Of a DNA stretch of 48,782 bases, positions 36,027-45,047 are shown piece after piece. The translations under genes were made by a program, and so were the position numbers. The notes under the pieces were generated by a model. The model made no database searches and was not told the origin of the DNA. It saw only the letters and a program-made list of their open reading frames with translations. Origin of the DNA: Micromonospora tarensis (GTDB lineage Bacteria > Actinomycetota > Actinomycetes > Mycobacteriales > Micromonosporaceae); NCBI RefSeq assembly GCF_016803395.1, contig NZ_JAEVHL010000022.1, positions 1 to 48,782 on the forward strand, in the 5' to 3' direction. How positions within the stretch are numbered: position 1 is the first letter of the stretch; each line of letters starts with the position of its first letter.

Positions 36027-37277
36027 ATGCGCAGGACGGTGGGTGTGGCCGCGGCGTCGGCCGCGGTGGTGCTGATGGCCGGTTGCGGCGGCGGTGGGCC
36101 CCAGTCGGGCGGCGACCAGAAGCTGACCGGCGACAAGATCGTGCTGGGCGTGCTCAACGACCAGTCCGGGGCGTACTCGGAGCTGTCCGGGAAGAACTCG
36201 GTGACGGCGGTGGAGATGGCCATCGCCGACTTCACCGCGAAGTACGGCGACAAGGCGGTGACCACTGACATCACCGTGCAGACCGCCGACCACCAGAACA
36301 AGCCGGACGTGGCCAACTCCAAGGCCCAGGAGATGTACGACCGCAAGGGCGTCGACCTGATCCTGGACGTGCCCACCTCGTCGGCGGCGCTGAAGGTCGC
36401 CGACGTGGCGAAGGAGAAGAAGAAGCTCTACTTCAACATCGGTGCGGCGACCACCGACCTGACCGGCAAGAGCTGCAACAGGTACACCTTCCACTACGCC
36501 TACGACACGTACATGCTGGCCAACGGCACCGGGAAGACCACCACCGAGCAGATCGGCAAGAACTGGTACATCCTCTACCCGAACTACGCCTTCGGTCAGG
36601 ACATGGAGAAGAGCTTCTCCACCGCGATCACGGCGGCCGGCGGCACGGTCGTCGGCAGGGACGGGGCGCCGTTCCCGAACACCAGCGGCGACTTCTCCAC
36701 CTTCCTGCTCAAGGCGCCGAACCTGAAGCCGAAGCCGGACGTGCTGGGCACCATGCAGGCCGGCGCGGAGCTGGTCAACGTGGTGAAGCAGTACAACGAG
36801 TTCAAGCTGAGGGACAAGGGCGTCGGCCTGGCGGTGGGGCTGATGTTCCTCACCGACATCCACTCGCTCACCCCGGCCGCGCTCGCCGGCACCACGTACA
36901 CCGACGCCTGGTACTGGAACTTCGACGCGAAGAACCGGGAGTTCGCCGACCGCTTCCAGCAGAAGGCCGGCACCCGGCCGACGTTCGCGCACGCCGCCAA
37001 CTACTCCGCCGCGTTGCAGTACCTGGAGGCGGTGCAGGCCGCCGGCACCGACGACGCGGACGCGGTGGTCAAGGCTCTGGAGGGCAAGACGGTCGAGGAC
37101 GTCTTCCTGCGCAACGGCAAGATCCGCGCCGAGGACCACCGGGTGGTGCACGACGCGTACCTGGCCCAGGTGAAGCCGCAGGCCGAGGTCACCGAGCCGT
37201 GGGACTACGTGAAGGTGCTCGAGACGATCCCCGCCGCGGAGGCGTTCCGCGCGCCCTCCGCGGACTGCAAGCTATGA
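36027..37277 (+). CDS. ABC transporter substrate-binding lipoprotein (LivJ/LivK-like, Peripla_BP_6)
   Basis: The 416-aa protein begins MRRTVGVAAASAAVVLMAGC, a lipoprotein signal with the lipobox Cys at about residue 20. The mature part is a type I periplasmic-binding fold of the leucine/amide family (KIVLGVLNDQSGAYSELSGK, NSVTAVEMAIADF, and YPNYAFGQDMEKSF). The ligand may be a branched-chain amino acid, amide, urea or another small organic compound; sequence alone does not decide. The ATG at 36027 with GGAG upstream is preferred over ATGs at 36012 and 36016. Its stop overlaps the livH start (ATGA). Confidence 0.9.
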   Translation: MRRTVGVAAASAAVVLMAGCGGGGPQSGGDQKLTGDKIVLGVLNDQSGAYSELSGKNSVTAVEMAIADFTAKYGDKAVTTDITVQTADHQNKPDVANSKAQEMYDRKGVDLILDVPTSSAALKVADVAKEKKKLYFNIGAATTDLTGKSCNRYTFHYAYDTYMLANGTGKTTTEQIGKNWYILYPNYAFGQDMEKSFSTAITAAGGTVVGRDGAPFPNTSGDFSTFLLKAPNLKPKPDVLGTMQAGAELVNVVKQYNEFKLRDKGVGLAVGLMFLTDIHSLTPAALAGTTYTDAWYWNFDAKNREFADRFQQKAGTRPTFAHAANYSAALQYLEAVQAAGTDDADAVVKALEGKTVEDVFLRNGKIRAEDHRVVHDAYLAQVKPQAEVTEPWDYVKVLETIPAAEAFRAPSADCKL

Positions 37278-38155
37278 GTGGATTCGCGCAGAACACCTTC
37301 AACGGGTTGGTGAGCGGGGCGTTCTACGCCCTGCTCGCCCTCGGGCTCGCTGTCATCTTCGGCATGCTGCGGGTGGTCAACTTCGCCCACGGCGCGTTCT
37401 ACATGCTCGGCGCGTTCGGCGCGTACGTGCTGCTCACCGAGGCTGGTGTGCCGTTCTGGGCGGCCCTGGTGATCATGCCGGTGGGGCTGGGCCTGCTCGG
37501 CATGGCGCTGGAACGCGCGGTGATCCACCGACTGACCACACTGGACCCGCTCTACAACTTCCTGCTCACCTTCGGTCTCACCCTGATCCTCCAGGACCTG
37601 GTGAAACTGCGCTACGGCGTGCAGTCCAGCCCGTACGCCACCCCGTCGCTGTTGAGCGGGTCGGTGAACTTCGGGCTCTTCGACTTCCCGACGTACCGGG
37701 TGTTCATCCTCGGCTTCGCGGTGCTGCTCTGCGTCGCGGTGTGGTGGGTGCTGACCCGGACCCGGATCGGCATGGTGGTCCGGGCGGCCACCGAGCGGCC
37801 GGACCTGACCCGCGCGTTCGGCATCGACGTCGGACGGTGGGTGACCCCGGTCTTCGGCTTCGGCATCGGGCTCGCCGGCCTGGCCGGGGTGCTGGCCGCG
37901 CCGATGCGCGCGGTCAACCCGTTGATGGGCGCCGACCTGATCATCGTGGTCTTCGCGGTGGTGGTGATCGGTGGGCTGGGCTCGATCTTCGGCTCGGTCG
38001 CCGCCGGCTTCGGCATCGGCCTGGTCCAGGCGTGGGGCGAGGCGTACCTGTCCAACTTCCCGATCGTCTCGCAGACCATCGTCTTCGTGGTGATGGCGGT
38101 CGTGCTGCTCTGGCGCCCGGCGGGTCTGTTCGGCCGTGAGGAGGCACCGGCATGA
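37274..38155 (+). CDS. livH: Branched-chain amino acid-type ABC permease LivH
   Basis: The 293-aa permease has about eight membrane segments and starts FAQNTFNGLVSGAFYALLAL. It has the family stretch GMLRVVNFAHGAFYMLGAF, and the cytoplasmic coupling region TRIGMVVRAATERPDLTRAF, GIDVGRWVTPVFGFG. Together with LivM it forms the membrane channel. It is coupled to the genes on both sides by 4-bp overlaps, so subunits are likely made in balance. Confidence 0.92.
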   Translation: MSGFAQNTFNGLVSGAFYALLALGLAVIFGMLRVVNFAHGAFYMLGAFGAYVLLTEAGVPFWAALVIMPVGLGLLGMALERAVIHRLTTLDPLYNFLLTFGLTLILQDLVKLRYGVQSSPYATPSLLSGSVNFGLFDFPTYRVFILGFAVLLCVAVWWVLTRTRIGMVVRAATERPDLTRAFGIDVGRWVTPVFGFGIGLAGLAGVLAAPMRAVNPLMGADLIIVVFAVVVIGGLGSIFGSVAAGFGIGLVQAWGEAYLSNFPIVSQTIVFVVMAVVLLWRPAGLFGREEAPA

Positions 38156-39165
38156 CGAGCACTGTGGACACCGCGCCCGAGGCGGCGCGTCCGGCCCCGC
38201 CCTCCGGGCTGGTCGCCGTCGTCCGCGCACCCCGCTGGGTCCGGTACGCGCTGCTCGCCGTCGGGCTGCTCGTCGCGGCGTGGCTGCCCAACGGCCTCTA
38301 CCCGGCGGTGGCGGTGGACATCCTCTGCTGGGCGCTGTTCGCCGTCGCGGTGGACCTGCTGCTCGGCTTCACCGGGCTGATGTCCTTCGGGCACGCGGCG
38401 TTCTGGGGCACCTCGGCGTACGTCACCGGGTTGGTGGCCATCCACGCCGGCCTGCCGTTCCCCCTCGCGGTGCTGGCCGGGGCGCTGGCCGCCGCCGTGC
38501 TCGCGGTGCCGATCGGCTACCTGGCGGTCAAGCGGACCGGCATCTACTTCGCCATGGTGACCCTGGCCTTCGCGCAGCTGGTCTACTACGTCGCCAACGA
38601 GTGGCGCTCGGTCACCCAGGGCGAGAACGGTCTCCAGGGCGTGCCCCGGGAGCTGTTCGGTCTGGACCTCACCGACGACTACTACTTCTACTACGCGATC
38701 CTGCCGGTCGTGCTGCTCGGGCTGGCCGCCGCCTGGCGGATCGTGCACTCGCCGTTCGGCCGGGTGCTGGTCGGCATCCGGGACAATCCGGCCCGGGCCC
38801 GGGCGCTGGGCTACCCGGTGCACCGCTACAAGCTCACCGCGTTCGTGCTCTCCGGGTTCATCGCCGGCCTCGGCGGCGGGTTGTTCGCGGTCGGCCACCG
38901 GTTCGTCTCGCTGGACGTGCTGCACTGGACCACCTCCGGCAAGGCGGTCATCGTGGTGGTGCTCGGTGGGATCGGCACCCTCTGGGGCGGGGTGCTCGGC
39001 GCCGCCCTCGTGGTCCGGCTGGAGGACTGGCTGTCGTTCTCCGGGTTCGAGGCGATCGGCCTGGTCACCGGCGCCATCTTCGTCCTCGTCGTGGTGCTGT
39101 TCCGGCGCGGCATCTGGGGCAGCGTCGCCGCGCCGGCCCACCGGTGGGCGGCCCGCCGCCGGTAA
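38152..39165 (+). CDS. livM: Branched-chain amino acid-type ABC permease LivM
   Basis: The 337-aa permease is the second membrane subunit. It has the typical LLLGFTGLMSFGHAAFWGTS and KRTGIYFAMVTLAFAQLVYY segments, and the coupling helix region SPFGRVLVGIRDNPARARAL, GYPVHRYKLTAFVL. A hydrophilic N-terminal extension of about 30 residues (TSTVDTAPEAARPAPPSG) precedes the first membrane helix. It is last in the operon. No strong terminator is evident in the 77 bp after its stop. Confidence 0.92.
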   Translation: MTSTVDTAPEAARPAPPSGLVAVVRAPRWVRYALLAVGLLVAAWLPNGLYPAVAVDILCWALFAVAVDLLLGFTGLMSFGHAAFWGTSAYVTGLVAIHAGLPFPLAVLAGALAAAVLAVPIGYLAVKRTGIYFAMVTLAFAQLVYYVANEWRSVTQGENGLQGVPRELFGLDLTDDYYFYYAILPVVLLGLAAAWRIVHSPFGRVLVGIRDNPARARALGYPVHRYKLTAFVLSGFIAGLGGGLFAVGHRFVSLDVLHWTTSGKAVIVVVLGGIGTLWGGVLGAALVVRLEDWLSFSGFEAIGLVTGAIFVLVVVLFRRGIWGSVAAPAHRWAARRR

Positions 39166-39242
39166 AGTCCGCGACGGCGCATCCGCCCCGCGCCGTTTGA
39201 GCTAACCCCCGGGTAGGGAACGTCTACCTGGAGGTGCGTCTG

Positions 39243-39902
39243 GTGCTGACCGATCCGATGCCGGCGGAGGCGGTGCAGGTCGCGCGGCGGCAACTCTCGC
39301 TGGCCGCCGAGGACCTGGACGCCAACGCAGTCGCCTCGCTGCTGCTGGAGCTGGCCGAGACCTGGGCCGTGCCGGCGCTCTGGGAGCAGGCCTGTCGTCC
39401 GCTGCTGGCCCGGCTGCCGGGGCGTACCGCCACCGGGCACGCCCTCTTCGAGGGGGTCCGGGTCGGGTTGGACGCGTACCGCCGGGAGCCGGGCCGGTCA
39501 CTGCCCACCGGCGGCTTACTGCTGGCCGGTGCGGAGGATGACACCTACGGCCTCGGCCTGCTCGCGCTCGCCGCCGCGCTGCGCGAGCAGGGTCGTGGCT
39601 GCCTGAATCTCGGACCCGCGCTGCCCTGGCCCGCGCTGGGCAGCGCGGTGCGCCGGGCGGGTCCGCACACCGTCGTGCTCTGGTCGCAGACGCCGGTCAC
39701 CGCCCGCGCGCCCCGCCTGGTGCGGTTGGCCCGGGACTTTCCGTTCCTCCGGGTGTACGGCGCGGGGCCGGGCTGGACCGCGCCGCTCGCCGCGCCGACG
39801 ACCCGGCTGGACGCGCTGCCGGAGGCGGTCGCCGCCTGCCTCGCCGCCGCGCCGGCACGTGACTCCCGCCACATACGATACGGATCGGTGCCGTATCGTT
39901 AA
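39243..39902 (+). CDS. Stand-alone cobalamin-binding-domain-like protein (MerR/LitR C-terminal type)
   Basis: The 219-aa soluble protein resembles the C-terminal part of LitR/CarH-type MerR regulators. A four-helix cap comes first (PAEAVQVARRQLSLAAEDLD, ANAVASLLLELAETW), then a Rossmann-like half (YGLGLLALAAALREQGRGCL, TVVLWSQTP). The MerR DNA-binding domain is absent. The His of the ExH motif that ligates cobalt in B12-binding members appears to be replaced (AEDDTYG), so B12 binding is doubtful. The GTG at 39243 has GGAGG eight bases upstream; the GTG at 39234 is too close to it. The last codons overlap the palindromic operator of the next operon. Its function is unknown. Confidence 0.6.
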   Translation: MLTDPMPAEAVQVARRQLSLAAEDLDANAVASLLLELAETWAVPALWEQACRPLLARLPGRTATGHALFEGVRVGLDAYRREPGRSLPTGGLLLAGAEDDTYGLGLLALAAALREQGRGCLNLGPALPWPALGSAVRRAGPHTVVLWSQTPVTARAPRLVRLARDFPFLRVYGAGPGWTAPLAAPTTRLDALPEAVAACLAAAPARDSRHIRYGSVPYR

Positions 39903-39949
39903 TGCGACCCGTAGGCTGACCCCGGTTACGAGTCTGATGCGTATCGTAT
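39875..39949. promoter_or_regulatory. Candidate TetR operator before the DHA2 exporter gene
   Basis: ACGATACGG (39875-39883) and CCGTATCGT (39891-39899) are perfect 9-bp inverted arms with a 7-bp spacer. A further half-site GTATCGTAT lies at 39941-39949, 37 bp before the exporter start. The main dyad ends just before the stop codon of the preceding gene. The TetR gene after the exporter is the obvious candidate regulator. Confidence 0.6.
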
Positions 39950-39985
39950 TGCGCGGCCAGTCACAGCATGGGGGGAACACCGGTT

Positions 39986-41553
39986 ATGGAGTTGCACGAC
40001 AACACGGGACACCCGAGGAGGTGGGCGATCCTGGGGGTGCTGGTGATCAGCCTCCTCGTGGTCGTCCTCGACAACACGATCCTCAACGTCGCGCTGCGCA
40101 CCCTGGCCGACCCGGTGCACGGCCTCGGCGCGAGCCAGGGCGAGCTGGAGTGGGCGATCAACTCCTACACGCTGGTCTTCGCCGGGCTGCTGTTCACCTT
40201 CGGGGTGCTCGGCGACCGCGCTGGCCGCAAGCGTTTCCTGATGATCGGTCTGGTGCTGTTCGGCCTGGCCTCGCTGCTCTCCGCGTACGCGCAGAGCCCC
40301 GGCCAGCTCATCGCGGCCCGCGCCCTGATGGGGGTCGGCGGCGCGGCCATCATGCCGGTCACGTTGTCGATCATCTCCAACGTCTTCGACCCGCGGGAGC
40401 GGGGTCGGGCCATCGGTGTCTGGGCCGGCGCGGTCGGCCTCGCCGTGGCGATCGGCCCGATCCTCGGCGGCGCGCTGCTGGAGCACTTCTGGTGGGGCTC
40501 GGTCTTCCTGATCAACGTGCCGGTGGTCGTCGCCGGCGTGATCCTGGTGGCGCTGCTGGTCCCCGAGTCGCGTGACCCACGGCCCGGCCGGATCGACGTG
40601 CTCGGCGTCCTGCAGTCCGTCGTCGGCCTGGTCGCCCTCTCCTACGGCATCATCGACGGCGGCGAGCACGGCTTCGACCGCCCGGTGGCCTGGGGCTCGA
40701 TCCTGGTCGGCCTCGCGGTGCTGGCCTGGTTCGTGCAGCACGAGCGGCGCAGCGACCACCCGTCGCTGGACGTCCGGCTCTTCAAGGTGCCCCGGTTCGC
40801 CGCCCCGGTCGCCATCGTCGGCCTGGTCTTCTTCGCCGCCATGGGCTCGATGTTCTTCGGCTCGTTCTACCTGCAACTGGTGCGGGGCTACAGCCCGCTG
40901 CAGACCGGTCTGCTCTTCCTGCCCTTCGCCGGCGCCCAGCTGATCTTCGCGCCGCGCAGCGCCGCATGGTCCGCCGCTACGGCGGTAAGGCCGTCGCCGC
41001 CGTCGGGTTGGCGTTGACCGTGGTCTCGCTCGCCGCGTTCGTCTTCATCGGCGCCACCACCCCGATCTGGATCGTGCTGCTCGTCTTCCTCATCCAGGGC
41101 GCCGGAATGGCCAACATCATGCCGCCGGCCACTGAGTCGATCATGTCGGCGCTGCCCCGGGAGAAGGCCGGTGTGGGCTCCGCGGTCAGCAACACCATCC
41201 GCCAGGTGGCCGGCGCGCTCGGCGTGGCCGTCCTCGGCTCGGTGCTCTCCGCGGTCTACCGCAGCGACATCAGTGACGCCCTGACCGGCCTGCCCGCGCA
41301 GGCCCGGGACAGCGCCAACGAGTCGATCTCCGGAGCGTACGCGGCTGCGGGCCAGCTCGGCCCGGCCGCGCCGACGCTGATCTCGGCGGCCAACGACGCC
41401 TTCGTCACCGCCATGCACTGGGCGGCCGGGCTCTCCGGGATCATCGCCGCGCTCGGCATCATCGTGGTGCTGCGCTGGATGCCGGGCCGGGAGGAGACGA
41501 ACCTCGCCCCGGCGACCCCGGTCGCCGAGCCCGAGTTGGCCGGCACGGCATAG
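39986..41553 (+). CDS. DHA2-family (EmrB/QacA) drug:H+ antiporter (apparent single-base frameshift)
   Basis: This 14-helix major-facilitator exporter has the early motif [17 protein letters not shown], the loop motif [14 protein letters not shown] (motif A), [20 protein letters not shown] and [20 protein letters not shown] (motif C). The first frame ends soon after [13 protein letters not shown]. The rest ([20 protein letters not shown] onward, with [18 protein letters not shown]) is in the -1 frame. One base added near 40961-40965 gives a 522-aa protein of normal length. The ATG at 39986 has a GGGGGG stretch upstream. The following TetR gene and the palindromes before the gene indicate drug-inducible control. 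Confidence 0.88.
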
Positions 41554-41564
41554 GTTCGGGAAGA

Positions 41565-42173
41565 ATGTCGGACATGACGTCCACTGCCGATGCTCCGCGG
41601 TCGCCTGGTCGACCGCGGAGCATCCGCGCCGACGAGGCCATCATCGAGGCCACCCTCGACCTGCTCGCCGAGGGCAGCACCATCGAGGCGCTCTCGATCG
41701 AGTCGATCGCCGCCCGCGCCGGAGTCGGCAAGGCCACCATCTACCGGCGCTGGGCCGGCAAGGACGCGTTGCTCCTGGACGCGCTTCGCCGGCTCAAGGG
41801 CATCCTGGCGCAGCCGGCCGGCCACTCCGTCCGCGACGACCTGGTGCTGCTCGTCGGCGCGATCGGCAAGAACGTCGACCCACGAGCCGCGAAGATCATG
41901 CCCTGCCTGGTGCCCGCGGTGAACCGCAGCTCGGACCAGTTCCAGCTCTACCAGAACATCATCGCCCCCCGGCGGCAGCTGATGCGCGAGGTGCTGCGGC
42001 GCGGCATCGACGAGGGGGTGCTCCGGGCCGACATCGACGTCGAGGTGACGATGGCGCTGCTCACCGGACCGATGCTGATCCAACGAGTGCTCCAGTGGAA
42101 TCCGGACCTGGACGAGCAGAGCCTGCCCGAGCGGGTCGTCGACGCCGTGCTGGAGGGCATCCGGACCCGCTGA
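41565..42173 (+). CDS. TetR family transcriptional regulator of the exporter
   Basis: The 202-aa protein has the helix-turn-helix DEAIIEATLDLLAEGSTIEA, SIESIAARAGVGKATIYRRW and AGKDALLLDAL, with a C-terminal TetR_C domain (LYQNIIAPRRQLMREVLRRG). It starts 11 bp after the exporter stop, so the two are probably cotranscribed and the protein represses its own operon. A perfect 15-bp inverted repeat lies within its first 20 codons. The ATG at 41565 is used; the ATG at 41574 is an alternative. Confidence 0.9.
   Translation: MSDMTSTADAPRSPGRPRSIRADEAIIEATLDLLAEGSTIEALSIESIAARAGVGKATIYRRWAGKDALLLDALRRLKGILAQPAGHSVRDDLVLLVGAIGKNVDPRAAKIMPCLVPAVNRSSDQFQLYQNIIAPRRQLMREVLRRGIDEGVLRADIDVEVTMALLTGPMLIQRVLQWNPDLDEQSLPERVVDAVLEGIRTR
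41589..41624. repeat. Perfect 15-bp hairpin inside the tetR coding start
   Basis: GATGCTCCGCGGTCG (41589-41603) and CGACCGCGGAGCATC (41610-41624) are exact inverse complements with a 6-bp loop. The element spans about codons 9-20 of the tetR gene (APRSPGRPRSI). Confidence 0.75.
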
Positions 42174-42241
42174 TCCGGTCTGCTGGGCTGGTGGGGGCTG
42201 CCGGGTCGGCGGGGCCGCCGGGTCGGTGGGGGCTGCCGACG

Positions 42242-42257
42242 CCGGCCCGGGGGCCGG
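42242..42257. terminator. Hairpin between convergent tetR and PucR-type genes
   Basis: CCGGCCC and GGGCCGG form a 7-bp stem with a 2-bp loop in the 106-bp gap between convergent stops (42173 and 42280). The gap also contains about three imperfect copies of a GGTCGGTGGGGGCTGCC unit (42186-42237). Termination is probable but there is no U-tract. Confidence 0.45.
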
Positions 42258-42279
42258 TGCGGGGCGGGTTCGGCGGCGG

Positions 42280-44198
42280 TCAGCCGGCCGGTGCCCGCAG
42301 CCGATGCAGACGCAGTGCGAGCTGCACCTCCAGGGCCCGCTCGGGGCGTTGCCAGTCGGTGCCGAGCAGCTGCCGACCCGCTCCAGGCGCTGGGTGACCG
42401 TGTTGACGTGCACGTGCAGCTGCTCGGCGGCCCGGGCCAGACTGCCGCCCACCCCGAAGTACGCCTCCAGCGTCTTCACCAGCGCCGTGCCCCGCCGGGC
42501 GTCGTAGTCGACCACCGGCCCGACGGTGGCGCGGAGGAAGTCGGTCACGTCCTTCTCGCCCCGGTCACCGACGGTGCCCAGCAGCAGCCCGACGAAGCCC
42601 AGCTCCACGGTGCTCGCGCCCTGCCCGGCGCGGCCCAGCGCACCCAGCGCCGTCAGGCACCGGTCCGCCTCCTGGAACGTTCTCGCCAGCGCCGCCGGCG
42701 TGTTCGCCGGGCCGCTCGCCCCGGCGGTCACCGGTCGGCCGGTCACCCGGGACAGGTCCCGGGCCACCGCGCGGGCGCTGCCGCCGGCGTCCAACCCGGG
42801 CAGCATCAACACCACCCGACCGTCGCGCGCCGCGGCCAGCCCGCCGCGCGCCGAGGCGTACGTGGTGGCCCAGGAGAGGATCCGCTGCCGAGCAGAGCCG
42901 GTCGCCGCTATCGCGTCGTCGCCCACCGCCACCAGCACGTGCGGCGCGTCCAGGTCCACCCCGAGGCGACGGGCCCGGCTGCGCAGCGCGTCGGTGTCGC
43001 GCAACGGGCGGGCGATCAGGTCGTCCAGCAGCTCGCCGCGGACCCGCCCCTCCGCCTCCGCGACCGTCCTGCGGAACAGCAGCAGCAGCGCGGTCACCAA
43101 CGCGGCCCGCTCCAGGATGCGCTGGTCGGCGTCGACCAACTCGTCATCCGGGCGCAACACCAGGGCACCCAGGTTCTCCGCGCCCGCCACCACCGCCGCG
43201 TACCAGAGCGGACCCCGGCGCACGCTGCGCCCCTCGGTCCGGGACGCGGCCACCGCCTCCACGATGTCCGCCCGGTCCGGCTCGTCGATCTCGCCCACCC
43301 GGGCCAGCAGCCGACCCTCGGCGTCCAGCGCCAGCAGCGCACCGCCCAGCACCTCGGTCACCGCCGCCGCCACGTCCTCCACCCCGCCGCCGCGCAGCAC
43401 CAGCGCGGTCATCCGGTCGTGGGCCGCCGCGGCGCGCTCCACCGAGCTGCTGTGCGCCCGGATGGTGGTGTTCGCCGCCGACAGCTCGGCCAGCGCCGAG
43501 CGGGTCTCGGTCAACAGCCGGGCGGTGTCGATCGCCACCGCGGCGTGCGCGGCGAGGGACACCAGCAGCGCCACCTCCTCCCGGACGAACGGCCGGGCCG
43601 AACGGTTGGCCGCGTAGAGCACCCCGATCGAGGTGGAGCCGAGCCGCAACGGCACCCCGAGGATCGCCACCAGCCCCTCCTCCCCGACCCCGGCGTCGAT
43701 CTCGCCGGTGTGGTGGAACCGCGCGTCCTCGCCGTAGTTCGCGGTGACGTACGGCGCGCCGGACTGGGCCACCAGGCCACCGAGGCCCGCGCCCATCGGC
43801 AGCCGCAGCCGCTGGAAGCGGGCCGAGACGGACCCGTCGGTCACCCGCATGTACGTGTCGCCACGCTCGTCGTCGTTGAGCGTCATGTAGGCCACGTCCG
43901 CGCCGAGCAGGTGGCGGGCCCGGTGCACGATCGCCCGCAGCACGTCGTCCAGGTCACGCAGCCCGGCCAGGTCGCTGACCGTGTCGTACAGGCCGGACAG
44001 CTCGGTCTCGCGGCGGCGGCGACGCTCCAGCAGCGCGCGGACCCGCAACGCCACCGACCTGGCCTGCTCCAGCTCGGCCAGCCGGTCCGGCGGGAGCCCG
44101 GCGGCCCGCGCGGCCACCAGGGGGCCCTCGAACTCGACCGCCGCGGCCTCACGGGCGAGCAGCTCCAGGAACTCCACAGGCGAGGACATGGTCGACAT
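42280..44198 (-). CDS. PucR/CdaR family regulator with GAF domain (apparent single-base frameshift)
   Basis: The 639-aa regulator has an N-terminal coiled helix, then a GAF sensor domain (about residues 60-210; DVLRAIVHRARHLLGADVAY, GEEGLVAILGVPLRLGSTSI). A GGDEF-like CdaR middle domain follows (DAPHVLVAVGDD and VVLMLPGLDAGG), and a C-terminal PucR helix-turn-helix (AEQLHVHVNTVTQRLERVG). The frame breaks near 42371-42376. One more G (GG to GGG) gives RVGQLLGTDWQRPERALEVQ and a stop at 42280, the usual family ending. Without it the frame reads on through the tetR gene. It begins 14 bp after the SDR gene, so the two form one unit and may be linked in regulation. Confidence 0.8.
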
Positions 44199-44212
44199 TG
44201 TGCTCGGGCCCA

Positions 44213-44995
44213 CTAGTTGGCCGTCCAGCCCCCGTCGAGCGCGATCGACGCGCCGCTGATGAACGCCGCCGGCGGCGAGCAGAGGTACGCCAGCAGCTCG
44301 GCGACCTCCTCCGGCTCGATCAGCCGCTTGATCGCGGCCCGGGCCAGCATGATTTTTTCGATCACCTCGGCCTCGTCGATGCCGTGGCTGGCCGCCTGGT
44401 CGGCGATCTGGCTCTCCACCAGCGCGGTGCGCACGTACGCCGGGTTGATGCAGTTGGCGGTGACCCCGTGCGCGGCGCCCTCCAGGGCGACCACCTTGGA
44501 CAGCCCCTCCAGGGCGTGCTTCGCCGAGACGTAGGCCGCCTTGTACGGCGAGGCGCGCAACCCGTGCACCGAGGAGATGTTGACGACCCGCCCCCAACCC
44601 CGGGCGTACATGTGCGGCAGCGCCCGGCGGATCAGCAGGAACGGCGCCTCCACCATCACCCGCTGGATGTACTCGAACCGCTCGACCGGGAAGTCCTGCA
44701 CCGGCGCGACGTGCTGGAGTCCCGCGTTGTTCACCACGATGTCCACGTCCACGTCGAGCTGGTCCACCGCCGCGACGTCGGACAGGTCGACACCCGCGGC
44801 CCGGCCGCCGGCCTCGGCCGCCACCGCCTTGGCCGCTGCCAGGTTGCGGTCCACCACGAGCACCTTGGCGCCGGCCGCCCCCAACCGCAGGGCGCACGCC
44901 CGCCCGATGCCGCTGCCGCCACCGGTGACCAGGGCGGTCCGACCGGCGAGGTCGACCTGTACGACGTGGGGGACCGCCACGGGTTCTGCCGTCAT
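44213..44995 (-). CDS. SDR-family dehydrogenase, probable D-3-hydroxybutyrate dehydrogenase
   Basis: The 260-aa short-chain dehydrogenase has the NAD motif TGGGSGIG at 24-31, the NNAGLQH motif and the catalytic Ser, Tyr and Lys in [22 protein letters not shown]. The segments [29 protein letters not shown] and DGGWTAN closely follow known bacterial D-3-hydroxybutyrate dehydrogenases, which interconvert 3-hydroxybutyrate and acetoacetate. The start is the ATG at 44995 ([11 protein letters not shown]); there is no clear Shine-Dalgarno, and TAACTT eight bases upstream could be a -10 box of a near-leaderless mRNA. It is followed by the PucR/CdaR regulator gene. Confidence 0.88.
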   Translation of the reverse strand: MTAEPVAVPHVVQVDLAGRTALVTGGGSGIGRACALRLGAAGAKVLVVDRNLAAAKAVAAEAGGRAAGVDLSDVAAVDQLDVDVDIVVNNAGLQHVAPVQDFPVERFEYIQRVMVEAPFLLIRRALPHMYARGWGRVVNISSVHGLRASPYKAAYVSAKHALEGLSKVVALEGAAHGVTANCINPAYVRTALVESQIADQAASHGIDEAEVIEKIMLARAAIKRLIEPEEVAELLAYLCSPPAAFISGASIALDGGWTAN

Positions 44996-45014
44996 GGCGC
45001 AAGAAGTTACGAGC

Positions 45015-45047
45015 TGTGTCCCCTCCGGCACATGGGCCGGCGACACA
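45015..45047. promoter_or_regulatory. Possible operator upstream of the SDR gene
   Basis: TGTGTC (45015-45020) and GACACA (45042-45047) are inverted arms around a CCGG...CCGG core, 20-50 bp upstream of the SDR start. It is a candidate site for the PucR-type regulator; the evidence is only symmetry and position. Confidence 0.3.

Noticed and set aside
39228..39256. GGAAC followed by CGTC resembling an ECF sigma promoter before the cobalamin-domain-like gene
   Set aside because: It overlaps the ribosome-binding site and start codon, so it cannot be that gene's promoter.
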